Below, one piece after another: positions 1 to 9,451 of a stretch of 31,586 nucleotides of DNA; the stretch's first letter is position 1; each line of letters starts with the position of its first letter. The stretch covers positions 1 through 31,586 of the forward strand of contig JAAAVE010000125.1 of assembly GCA_015679605.1 (NCBI GenBank), written 5' to 3'. Below the pieces are notes generated by a model. The model did no database searches, had not been told where the DNA came from, and saw nothing but the letters and a program-made list of their open reading frames with translations. The translations under genes were made by a program, and so were the position numbers. The DNA is from Podila epigama (taxonomy: Eukaryota > Mortierellomycota > Mortierellomycetes > Mortierellales > Mortierellaceae).

Positions 1-1
1 C

Positions 2-1225
2 ACGCCAGACCCAGTCAATGGCCTCGAGGCCAACATCATGGTCGTCCATTCTAGACAAGAACTCGATACCCTTGGCCAACAAGGGCTCATCAAAGACAAG
101 ATCGTCCTCTGGAACAAAAAGTTTGAAAGCTATGGCGTCGACTCGATCTTTCGCGCAGAGGGTGCCACTTGGGCACAGGAGTATGGCGCTGTCGCGTCCC
201 TCACCCGTTCCGTTGGACCGTTCTCGCTTCAGTCTCCACACACGGGTGCTGCCACCCCGGCCAAGATTCCAATGGCCTCCATCTCGTCCGAGGACGCTGA
301 TTTACTCGAACGCTCCCTTAGACGTCATCAGGAGGACCCCGTCCGATTCCCAGAATGGCCCAAGGTCAAGCTGACAATGGGCGCCACCACCAAACTCAAT
401 GCTGGTGTCTCTCGTAATCTGATCTTTGAGCTCAAAGGTCGTGAGAAACCTGAAGAGATTGTTGTCGTGGGTGGGCACATTGACAGCTGGGATGTAGGTG
501 TCGGCGCGCTCGATGACGGTGCTGGCTGTTTCATAGCTTGGGAGACCATCCGACAACTCAGCCATCTACCACGCGCTCCACGAAGGACTGTCCGCATTGT
601 CCTTTGGACTTCGGAAGAGAACACGTCGATCGGTGGACAGACCTATGCAGCGAACCATCCAGAGACTGAGGATGCGCGCCATGTGTTTGCTTTTGAATCA
701 GACATGGGTGTCTTTGATCCCTATGGAATCGCCTTTACGCCAGGTTTGCGTGCAACTTCCAATGTGGCACACTACCTTGAGGCTGCAGGCGAGTTCTTTC
801 TTGGAGAACGAGAGGATTTGGGTTACCCTGGTGCAGGTCAACATGTCTTGCCAGATGGATTTGGGGAGGATATTGACCCACTTTGTGAACGTGGGGTAGC
901 CTGTGTAGCGTTTATCCCTGCAGATCCGTTTCCTTTGCCGTATTCGACTTCACCTTACGCCATCAAGAAGCCACAAGAAGAGGATGACCAAACGCACCAT
1001 CATCGTCGTCATCATCGTCACTGTCGTCAACACAAGCATAACAAGCATCATAAGCACAACAAACATGGCGAGCAGCCACGTCGGCCTGCTGATAACGGAT
1101 ACTTTTACTACCACCACACAGAATCGGATTCGATGAACATCTTTACACCGGCCCAGCTCAAATCCTCAGCAGCCGTGATGGCATTCTGGACATACATTGC
1201 TGCAGAAAGTCAAATCGACTTTTAA
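2..1225 (+). CDS. M28 family metallopeptidase, carboxypeptidase Q-like (5' partial)
   Basis: Zinc-dependent exopeptidase of the carboxypeptidase Q (plasma glutamate carboxypeptidase) branch of family M28, normally secreted or vacuolar/lysosomal. The reading frame is open to the left edge, so the N-terminus, any signal peptide and part of the PA-type region are missing. The first ATG in view is at 38; numbering from it, the 395 visible residues hold the M28 core: GGHIDSWDVG (145-154, ligand H147), ALDDG (157-161, bridging D159), TSEEN (191-195, catalytic/ligand glutamates), ESDMG (220-224, ligand D222) and YYHHTESD (357-364, final His ligand H359 or H360). Human CPQ keeps the same order and spacing. 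Unusual: residues 320-343 form a basic insertion with 12 His in 24 residues just before the last ligand. No intron is seen in the visible part. The family call is firm; the substrate is unknown. It is convergent with the homeodomain gene. Confidence 0.9.
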   Translation, partial: TPDPVNGLEANIMVVHSRQELDTLGQQGLIKDKIVLWNKKFESYGVDSIFRAEGATWAQEYGAVASLTRSVGPFSLQSPHTGAATPAKIPMASISSEDADLLERSLRRHQEDPVRFPEWPKVKLTMGATTKLNAGVSRNLIFELKGREKPEEIVVVGGHIDSWDVGVGALDDGAGCFIAWETIRQLSHLPRAPRRTVRIVLWTSEENTSIGGQTYAANHPETEDARHVFAFESDMGVFDPYGIAFTPGLRATSNVAHYLEAAGEFFLGEREDLGYPGAGQHVLPDGFGEDIDPLCERGVACVAFIPADPFPLPYSTSPYAIKKPQEEDDQTHHHRRHHRHCRQHKHNKHHKHNKHGEQPRRPADNGYFYYHHTESDSMNIFTPAQLKSSAAVMAFWTYIAAESQIDF

Positions 1226-2223
1226 AATGAAATCAAAGGAGAGGATTTTTTTTTGTCAAATCCATTCATCTATTTATTTTTCATTCCCAACCAGAAATAC
1301 ACTGAAAAAAAAAACAAAAAACAAAAAAAAGAGACGATTTGGTATGTAATCAGCTAGTCAAGGTACGAACATCGCTAAACGTCGCGGAAGAGTAAAACTC
1401 GACGGGGACGCCGCTCAAAGAAGAGGTGCCAGAAGAGCAATGATAACATCATCTTAGATACGCAAATCGTCTCATTTTCGGAAAAAATACGAAAAAAAAA
1501 TTCTGAACAAAAAAACAAATAAAGGCCTTGGGTATATCTTGAATATTATTTTTATTTCCTAACTGTGAGATCAAAAAAAAAAAAGTTATTTCTCGGGATC
1601 TCTTTTACAATGCATATTGTGATGGAAAATGCACTCAGTTTAAAGTGTTCGTTTATGAGTCAGGGTTAAAAAGCTCTGTGAAGAATGTTCAACATGGTCT
1701 TTCAGGTGAAGAAATTCGTTGTTTAAAAAACATCATCCATAAACAGGGATCACTCTTGGGGGGATGGGGGAAAGAGGAAAGGGAGGATAGATGAAAAAGA
1801 ATACATACCATAATAGTGACTATCCAGCTCCTCCAACCATAAACCACAATCCTACTTGAACAATTCAAACAATCACATCGTGTGAAGCTTGCCCACACCA
1901 CAATCTGATTCACGCCAATATCTACTCTTTCTTTTGATGGAAAGAACAGGTAGTGGAATGGAAACAAGAATGTGTGGTATGGTTGACTACAACGCGAATG
2001 CGATGTCAATGTATGAACTAGTGGAATAGGGAAAAGTGGGTGGAAGGGAGCTGGCAACTTGAACTTGTGTAGAGGGGAGTTGTGGGAGGGTTGAGGAAAA
2101 AAAGAAAAAAAAAATGAAATCAAAACAAACAAAAAGCTGCCTTTATACTTTTAGTCACGTTCTGGGTGGCTGAGATTTCTCATGCGTCACAGTAAATGTG
2201 TCACGTGTAATGCATTGTAAGTA
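1226..2223. other. Convergent intergenic region, AT-rich, with one GC-richer island
   Basis: About 1 kb between the 3' ends of the peptidase and homeodomain genes. Most of it is A/T-rich with A-runs, as expected for 3' flanks. AATAAA at 1518-1523 could serve as a poly(A) signal for the peptidase gene, although it lies about 290 bp past the stop. The segment about 1360-1470 is richer in GC and non-repetitive (see findings). The weak pyrimidine-rich reading on the minus strand at 1689-2132 resembles no protein and I do not call it. Confidence 0.5.
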
Positions 2224-5200
2224 TTATTGTAACCCTTGTTGCTGTTGTTGAAACCTCAGTTGCTCCGATTCCTGTTGCTGCCTCTGATGTTCTCGAACAA
2301 AGACTTTATGTTTGTAGGCTTCAATGGCTTGCGCGTCCAGGCTCTGTAAGCCTAGGGCCAGAGGTTGGCGGGCTATGGCAGGGTAATGATAGTAAGGCAG
2401 CGTCGTTGGAGGCACTGAGACCGAGTTTGAGCGATGGAGACGCTTCTTGGGCATTGTCTTTTGCTGCCGCGCCTTTTCTTGGGGAGGTGAGAACGACAAG
2501 GGTTTCATTGGGTGGTCGGTTCGAGGTATTGGCAATGGTCCAGTGGAAATTTGCTGTTGATCCATAGAGTGTAAGGGTAGAAAAACGTCGTGCTGGCGAG
2601 GTTGTTGGTAAATGGAGTTTGATGTCTGTTGTTGTTGCTGTTGCTGCACTTGCTCCTGTTTCTGGTGAGAGAAGGTCTGATGCTGTAGAGGTACAAAATG
2701 CCGTACAGATGGTGGTCCAGTTGCCTGCTGACATGCAAGTTCACGTCTCTCGTCACGCATCCCCGCGATCTCTAGTGCAGCTTTGATGCCTGGTTCATGA
2801 CCATTTGAATGGTGTTGTTGTTGTTCAAGCTGCGAATGAGGATGCGCATGCTCGGACTCTGACATAGTAGTCCAGCCCAAGGAGCAATGTTTTTGTGAAT
2901 CCAACGGATGAATTGGGAGTACGTTAGGTGTTGTTGTTTGAAAGCTCATAGCCACTATTGGTATAATGAACTGGCTGTTAGACGCTTGTTGCTGCTGCTG
3001 CTGCTGTTGTTGTTGTTGCTGCTGTTGCCGTTGCTGTTGCTGCTGTTGTTGCTGCTGCTGCTGTTGTTGATGTTGCTGCTGTTGTTGATGTTGTTGTTGT
3101 TGCTGCTGCTGCTGCTGGATAAACTGCTGGCATTGCTGGATATGAAGCTGATGCTGCAGCACATGATTCTGTTGCTGGAGATATTGACGCTGAATAGGAT
3201 GTGGTACCGTATTGGTAGAGGATACAATCTGCGAGTGCCGCCGTAACGGGACTGAGTTAGAATCTACCAGCATCGGCACAAGACTTGGTGCATGGTACTG
3301 TTGCTGTTGCTGTTGCTGCTGCTGCTGCTGCTGCTGTTGTGCCTGCGGTTCTGGTGGCCATTTTAGTGAATCCAGGCTATAACCACGCATAAGCAGCGGA
3401 GCTGTGGCAAAGGCACTTGGGTCATGCGAGACCGTCGCTTGACCCGAGTTGGGAGGAGACGTCACAACAACAGGGGACAATGGAGACTGTCGTGTTGATT
3501 CATAAAGCGAAAGGCCAAGGTCGTGGCGATTGTTTGAAGGAGGACTTGTCGCCAACACAAACGCCTGGCCTTTATCCTGGTTCGTGAAGGGAGATGTTGC
3601 CATGGAAGAAGTAGGCGATGCCGAAGACGTTGGCGAAGATATTATGGAAGGTGTTTGAGCAAGGACAGATCCAGTGTCATACATGCTCGAGTCTGTTATT
3701 AATGGTGGAGTTCCTATTTCTGTGGCCGAGAACAAGGACGCCTGGGTATCTAAAGTATAGAGCGCCTTGGGGACCGAGGTATCCAAGTTCTTTAAGCGCT
3801 CCATGGTATTCTTTCCATAATCTAATCCCTCGTGCGCCCCATTGTCCTGCTGTGGAGACATGCAGGGTCGAGTCTCTGTTGGAGATTGTTGAGGGAAATG
3901 TGTACCTTGCATGAATGGACCTGTGCCTGTGCTGCTGATCGTTGTACTCAAGTCAGGTTCATTATTCAAGATTTCTGAATAGTTTATCAGCCCTGCCAGG
4001 ATATGACCAGGTTCAGAGTAACGACGCGTATTATTCTAAGTTGAAGAAACAGTGGACATGATGGACATGATGGGCATGATAAAAATGATTCGATTAGAAA
4101 ACGTGCATGGCCTTGTAAAAAACAAAATCATCAGAAATCGAATGGACGTATAAACCTACATGCGTAAAAGTCGCTGGGATGGAATGACGCGCTCTAGTGG
4201 TTTGAATGCTATGAGGTTTTTGCGCCCTTTGCCAAGAGTGGTGTTCTACCTGATGCTGCACCTGTGCTAGTATTCGCGGCGTCTGCAATTGAGGCAGGTG
4301 TCGAGGACCAGACTCTGGCACAGAGTGCAATCGAAGTTGAGGTCCATCCCGTCGAGATGTGCCAATGTCTCCCAAACCAGCCTTGACGTCCATGTTATGC
4401 GCTTGGTGAGAGAGTGGTATCGAGGCCATGGTGTCTTGTTGACATATGTTGTTGTTTGGTGGACTTAATGGGGCCTGCGTATGTGGGTCAGGCTGAATGT
4501 CACACTTGCTCAGGCTGCCGTGGCTCTCTTGAAGAAGATGTGTTTGAATTGGATGATGTTGATGATGATGATGAGGTTGCTGAACGTCTGTCGTTCGTGA
4601 TGTTCTCTCCTGTGAATCGGCGTTGCTTGAAGAGACTATGTTTTGCACTTGAAGCTGGTCTTGAAGCTGTTGTTGCAAACGATACACCTCCATGTCCTCT
4701 TGACTGACCCCAAGTGTAGAACATGGACCTGACGTTGTTTCCAGCGTCCCAGACAATGTTTGAACTTGGTTGCGGGTAAAACTCTCTGTGGAAAATAGCC
4801 GTGAATCCTCTGCATCCTGGACAGAGAGACTCTGAAAGTTGGACGAGACCCCATGGAAAAGGTTGAGGATCTCGGATGGTGACGAGACTGCACCCTCGTC
4901 CGAGTCGAACATGGAACTAATACTTCCAATGTTGGCAGGCATGGACATTCTTCGCATCATGTTAAGCATGGATGGCCTCTGGATCTGTCTTGCTTCTTGG
5001 GGATCAGCTGTTGGAACCAGGAATGAAATCGACCGCTTTTCGGTTTGTCCTGTGATTATCAACTTGGTCATTATTATTATATTGGTACACTAATATACAC
5101 CTCCCTGTTTGCGGCACAAAAAAAATAACAAGATCTTGCAGACAAGACGCGTCAAACATCCCGACTTACCTTGTGCAACCTCACCAGACAACCAACCAGA

Positions 5201-6181
5201 GCAATGTTGAGAAGAAGACGGTGTCTCACGAGATATGATCTGGGTTATTGTGTCTGAAGATGTCGGGATGCAATGGGCGATTGTTTGTCCGATATTAGAG
5301 GCAGATAACTCTTGATATTGCGATGATTGCTCACAGATGTGGTCTTTTAAAGAGGATGTCCTCCATTGATTGTTCTCATTCATACACCATGGTGACAAAG
5401 CGGGTATCGGGTCAGCAGGAGGAGGAGGTTGTGGTGGTGGCGGTGACGATGTTTGTTGACATGTTGGCTGCTGTATGTAATCCTCGACGATGGAAAATTC
5501 TAATGACTTGAAGTTGCTTTGGTTGATTATGTGTTCGCTATTGGCGTAGCCTGTAGGGTTGTCTATGGCAGGCTGATCAGATGAATCGTTGGTACTAACA
5601 GTAGTATCCAAAAGCTGGGAGTTAACCTCGACCTCAAAATTGTCATCCGTTTCTGGTTCGTCTATGCACGAGGAAGATGGTTGATATCCATCTTTACTAT
5701 GGGTTTCATCAGACTCTGCCGTGATTGTAGCGGTTGTGGTTGCAGTCGCGGTAGTTGCGGTGGTGGTGGAGGAAGACGAGGAAGATGAAAAACTGGTGGT
5801 AGACATTGTGACCGGGGCTGTTGCCTGTTTGCTTTTGGCACGTCTGTTCTGAAACCATATTTGGATGCCCCGTGGGGTCATGTCGAGTCGGGTGGCCAGT
5901 TGTCGACGGGTATTGGCGTTGGGCTTGGGATCATCGAGAAAGGCCTTTTCAAGAATTTTGAATTGGGTCCGGGAAGTCCTTTGTCTCTTTCTGATCTCGA
6001 ACGGGTTGTAAAATGTTGTTCGAAGTTCACCATGCGGGGAAGAGGAAGAGGAAGAGGAGGAGGAGTATGTGTCAACAGGAGTGGGTGTGGCGCTCTGCTT
6101 GGAGGAGATGGAAGGAGTAGTGGTCGTGATTGTAAAAGTCGTGGTTCCTTTTTGTGTTTTATGTAAAGGTTGTTGCTTCAT
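2224..6181 (-). CDS. Homeodomain transcription factor with long polyQ tracts, three exons
   Basis: Predicted nuclear DNA-binding regulator of 1237 aa. Exons: 6181-5170, 5049-4160 and 4035-2224. Intron 1 (5169-5050) is GTAAGT...CACAG in phase 1; intron 2 (4159-4036) is GTAGGT...CTTAG in phase 0. The three exons sum to an exact multiple of three. The homeodomain is at residues 62-121, with L and F at homeodomain positions 16 and 20 and helix 3 containing IWFQNRRAK (W109, Q111 = position 50, N112 = position 51). A Ser run precedes it. The rest is Ser/Thr-, Gln-, His- and Pro-rich with no second domain I recognise. Exon 3 carries polyQ of 14 and of 41 Q in 44 residues. The start is the ATG at 6181. 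The frame stays open to a TAG at 6230-6228, where CCCTAG also looks like a splice acceptor, so an upstream exon is possible. For intron 2, donor 4155 with a later acceptor also keeps frame. Domain call firm; targets unknown. Confidence 0.88.
2986..3117 (-). repeat. Interrupted polyglutamine tract (mixed CAG/CAA)
   Basis: Within exon 3 of the homeodomain gene, 44 consecutive codons read on the minus strand as Q9-H-Q5-H-Q13-R-Q14. CAG and CAA are mixed, which usually limits replication slippage. On the plus strand the same DNA reads as a Leu run, which is an artefact. Confidence 0.95.
3298..3339 (-). repeat. Second polyglutamine tract (14 Q)
   Basis: Fourteen consecutive Gln codons, mostly CAG with interspersed CAA, in the homeodomain gene upstream (in protein order) of the longer tract. 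Such runs are common in fungal regulators and often lie in activation or phase-separating regions; that role is not shown here. Confidence 0.95.
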
Positions 6182-7358
6182 ATTGTCCAAGTCACACGAG
6201 CTCCTTAATACTGTCTTGCGCTTGTGCTAGGGAATATTTCTCTTTTTTTTTTGCGAGAGTTGAGAATGCGAAAATGCGAAAATAAAAAGCGAGACAGAGT
6301 GTGTGAGTGAGAGAAGGGCTAACTGGATGGTGCTATCTCGCCCAGGGATGAGATAAGCCGAGGCGAAAGAAAAGAAAAGAAAAGAAAAAAACATTGCGGT
6401 TTTTACACAAGTTGAACGGGAGCTGTCAGGGGTAGGAGGAGTTGTAGGTGTGAGTGTTTGTGCTCTGGTAAGGGTAGGAAAGAGGATTGAAGGACGCAAA
6501 TAAAAAAAATAAAAAAAATAAAAAATAGTCGTCCGTTGGTTTGGTTTGGTTGTAGGGAGACGGAAGGGAGGAAGGGGAGGAAGGGGAAGACGATCCGAGA
6601 GGTTAAGGTTGCTTCTCGTAACTGTGAAAAAGGAGGAGGGAGAGAAGAAGAGTAGGGATTGTCTGATAAGAAGCTCTGCGTCCCGTTGGTTGTTGTGGCA
6701 ACACCAAGAACAGTACAGTAGGTGAGGAAGAAAGGAAAGAACAAAAAAAAACAAGGGCGTGGGTAGAAAAAATAAACAAGCAGTGGTAGAATGAAGGACG
6801 TGGGAAGGTGAACAGGTGGAGAGTGTAGACTTTTGGTCGTTACAGCATTGTAAGTGGTGAGTCGGTGAGGTGACCGACCATGTTGCAAAAGATACATCTC
6901 GCAGGAGAGACACGCGCAGAGAAAGATAAAAGAAAAGAAAGAAAAACAAAGAAAAAAAATGCACACACACATATATGCATCTGCAAGCACTTTGTACCAT
7001 CAAAAATCGTACGAGTCAACTCGATGTGAATGAAGGAAAGAACGGCCAATGGGGGAATCGAATGAAAGTTTGGTCAGAGGGAAAGTGTTGACAACAGAGG
7101 ATATGGATGATGGAGGTACAAGGTTAGTGGAGAAGGAAAATAAATAGCCAAGTGGTATTTCAAGTCTGTGTGAGCGAGTGGATGCAGGCGGATGTGGTGT
7201 GGGAGAACATGCGCGAATGCAAAGTGTGTGAGAAAAAAAAGAACGACAGGATAGAGTGAATTGAGCGAGTGATTGAGCGAGTGAGTGAGAAGAGGAAGAG
7301 AAAAGAAGAAAAAGAAAAGAAAAAATGACGAGTGAAGGTTGGTTGGGATTGAACGGGG

Positions 7359-7724
7359 TCACAGCATTCGACGGTGTTTGTAGCTTTGCTTCGAGTTGCG
7401 TTCGAGTTGAATCGATTGAATGGTGCCAAGTTGTGCTGGGGCAGTTGTGATGGTATGGTACATTTGTGTTGTCATGTTCAATGGATGGATAGTAGACAAA
7501 TGTGGAGTCATGGAAACAAAAACAAAAACAAAAAACAAAGCATAAATCAGGCACCGCAGGGGTAAACGGATGGCTGGAAAGCCGTGTCGGGTGGGCTGCG
7601 GTGTTGACACAGTAAATACTGCCGAGAGAACTGGGGCGCGTTCTTTATCCGCTGGGCCAGCTTTGGCTAGAGGCAAAAGCGTGTGTTCAAGGGATCCAGG
7701 TGATATAATAGTATAATCATTCAT
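7359..7724 (-). CDS. Candidate small ORF, 121 aa, one hydrophobic segment
   Basis: Starts at ATG 7724 (MNDYTIISPGSLEH...). The first ~58 codons have mixed composition, unlike the surrounding CT-rich sequence, and read like protein (for example LAKAGPADKERAPVLSAVF). A hydrophobic stretch near residues 59-73 (LIYALFFVFVFV) could be a membrane segment, but it lies over a T/A-rich run and may be spurious. The coding-like part could also be one exon, since a GT follows the CCCCTGCG near 7548. I recognise no family. It may be a leader ORF or transcribed promoter sequence of the homeodomain gene, or chance. Confidence 0.25.
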   Translation of the reverse strand: MNDYTIISPGSLEHTLLPLAKAGPADKERAPVLSAVFTVSTPQPTRHGFPAIRLPLRCLIYALFFVFVFVSMTPHLSTIHPLNMTTQMYHTITTAPAQLGTIQSIQLERNSKQSYKHRRML

Positions 7725-8310
7725 CCACCCATGGTGCTCATTGTTTGTTCAGGAGATCCATTATTAACACACACTGAGAGATGAAGGAGAGGGAGAGAGA
7801 GACGACAGAGATACAAGACAGACGGGGGATGAGATAGACACACACGCTCCACATGAACTGTTAGATCGCATCTCCAAAAACATGAGATTCACTGGTCGGA
7901 ATGAAGCTGTGCATGATGGATAGAATGGATGGATGGATCGAAGGAGAGCTGGAAGGAGGGATGATGGCACATGGTTGGTTGTGAGCAGGAGCAAGACAGC
8001 ATGGCATTGATAGGATGTGCATGCCCTTTTTTTTCCACTCCTTCCTTTGCGGTTTGTGGAGGATGGGTGTGATGTTATACGAAAAGAAAACCTTACCAGT
8101 AGATCTGGGGCACAGCTGTAGAAATGAATGCACGGGTGAAAATAACAAGTTGACGGGAAAAAAATGAATTGAAGGAAAAGAGGATTGGAGTGATGAATGT
8201 GTTATGAGTGTGTTTGTGAAAAAGTGAGGAAGCGCGAAGGAGAAGGAGAGAAAGAAAGAGAAAGAAATGAAAAAAAAACAAGACAAAATTGTGGAGGGGT
8301 ATTTTTGCGA

Positions 8311-8376
8311 ATGGCCAACGACGCCGCGGTCTACTTGCAGATAAACGGCTTCAACTTGTGCAATCTCGACGAATGA
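8311..8376 (+). CDS. Candidate micro-ORF, 21 aa
   Basis: An ATG-to-TGA frame beginning MANDAAVYLQINGF and ending NLDE, in a GC-richer patch inside purine-rich low-complexity DNA. Codon choice (GCC AAC GAC GCC GCG GTC) resembles the real genes nearby. It is antisense to the homeodomain leader. No family is recognised and it is too short to be sure. The opposite strand is also open here (...VEIAQVEAVYLQVDRG...), so the coding strand, if any, is uncertain. Confidence 0.2.
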   Translation: MANDAAVYLQINGFNLCNLDE

Positions 8377-9174
8377 CGAGATGTTTGGGCGAAGGAGTGT
8401 GGTGGAGGAAATTGGGGGAGTGACATCTGTCTGCATGCTTGTCTTTTTTTTTTTTTTTTGTGGCGATGGAGGTGGACAAGGGTGAGGATGAGGATGAGGA
8501 TGAGGGTGGGGATGGGGGGATTGACCAACCAACTGACTGACGGTTTACGTGAGCATAATTAGGGATAGGATATGAATGGGAATCTTGCAATGTCTCTGCT
8601 CCAAGGTTGTTTGTGAATGGGCAGGATAATGGATGGATGGTGGTACGAAATTGTTTTTTGCACGACTAAAAACGAAGAGGGACAAGGGAGAATGGACAAA
8701 TAATGACAAGAAAGAAAAAGAAAGAAAGAAAAAAAAGAAAAAGCAAACTGGCCAAAACAAATACATTCCCGATGCCAATGTTATGAGAGCACACACGCAA
8801 GATGGTGGTTTATCTGTATACATGGGTCCATCCCTCAAGAAAAAACGGCCAAGCTTTTCTCTATGCTGAGTTTTCATTCGTTGTAATTGTAATTGTATTT
8901 GCTGCTGTTCGTCTGCAAGGGAAACTTGGAGAAAGGAGGGTGAGGGTGAGGAGAACGAAAGCATGTCAAATTCCCCCACACACACGAGCACACGACCATG
9001 GAGCATGCCACAGACGCGAAATCGCGCGCAAAGGCGTTGGGGGGGAATGGAGGTGCCTGAAAATAAGGTATTTTACATCCACAAAGGTACCCTTCATGCC
9101 CAATTGTCTACTGGACTGGACACAAAAAAATACACACACCTCACCTATTCACATACACACACGAAAGAACACAT

Positions 9175-9363
9175 TCACACACACAAAGTGGACGGACCAA
9201 TTGGTCCGAGAGCAATCTCGAGTTGTGGTTGTGTCCAGATTGGATGTTTTTGTGCTGACAGAGTGTGAATATCAAAGGACATGTTCCACCATAACCAGTC
9301 TTTAACATGTGCCTTGGCACACTCTCTGTGTTGCTCGACCAGGTCTTGGTACATTGTATACAT
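9175..9363 (-). CDS. Candidate small ORF, 62 aa, downstream of PKA
   Basis: ATG at 9363 to TGA at 9175, lying 89 bp beyond the PKA stop on the same strand. It reads MYTMYQDLVEQHRECAKAHV and continues with a Trp-rich DWLWWNM segment; codons such as GAC CTG GTC GAG CAA CAC are like those of true genes. A strong acceptor-like CACCTTTCAG ends at 9393, but a TGA sits directly before the ATG in this frame. It could be a small gene, a diverged exon or the PKA 3' UTR. I recognise no family. Confidence 0.3.
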   Translation of the reverse strand: MYTMYQDLVEQHRECAKAHVKDWLWWNMSFDIHTLSAQKHPIWTQPQLEIALGPIGPSTLCV

Positions 9364-9451
9364 TCATATCCATATCACCCTCCAGAAATGCTGAAAGGTG
9401 AACGTAGCATCCATAAGTTTTACTCCAAAGATATGTAGTAAAAAAAAATGC

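Larger units (their letters stand above)
6182..9451. other. 3.3 kb region: homeodomain promoter and PKA 3' flank, purine-rich on plus strand
   Basis: No well-supported gene. Both flanking genes run leftward, so this holds the PKA 3' flank at its right end and the homeodomain promoter/5' leader at its left. From about 6240 to 8560 the plus strand is heavily A/G with G- and A-runs, so the sense strand of the homeodomain gene is pyrimidine-rich. GATGAG-type hexamers lie near 8480-8515, and CA-rich repeats near 9120-9190. Three short stretches stand out as less repetitive and coding-like: 7359-7724 (-), 8311-8376 (+) and 9175-9363 (-); they are listed separately at low confidence. I see no tRNA or mobile element. 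Confidence 0.6.

Noticed and set aside
1689-2132. 147-codon minus-strand reading in the convergent intergenic region
   Set aside because: CT-rich, no domain-like pattern, no proper start context or splice partners; looks like low-complexity 3' flank.
2908-3246. Leu-rich plus-strand reading that resembles membrane helices
   Set aside because: It is the complement of the CAG/CAA polyQ tract in the homeodomain gene.
6227-7003. 258-codon minus-strand open reading next to the homeodomain gene
   Set aside because: Nearly pure C/T low complexity (Phe/Ser/Leu/Pro), overlapping equally long readings in other frames; typical of pyrimidine-rich leaders, not a gene.
7861-8532. 223-codon minus-strand reading
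   Set aside because: Composed of CT-rich repeats and a His-Pro run made by a hexamer repeat; no support for coding except the small island reported separately.
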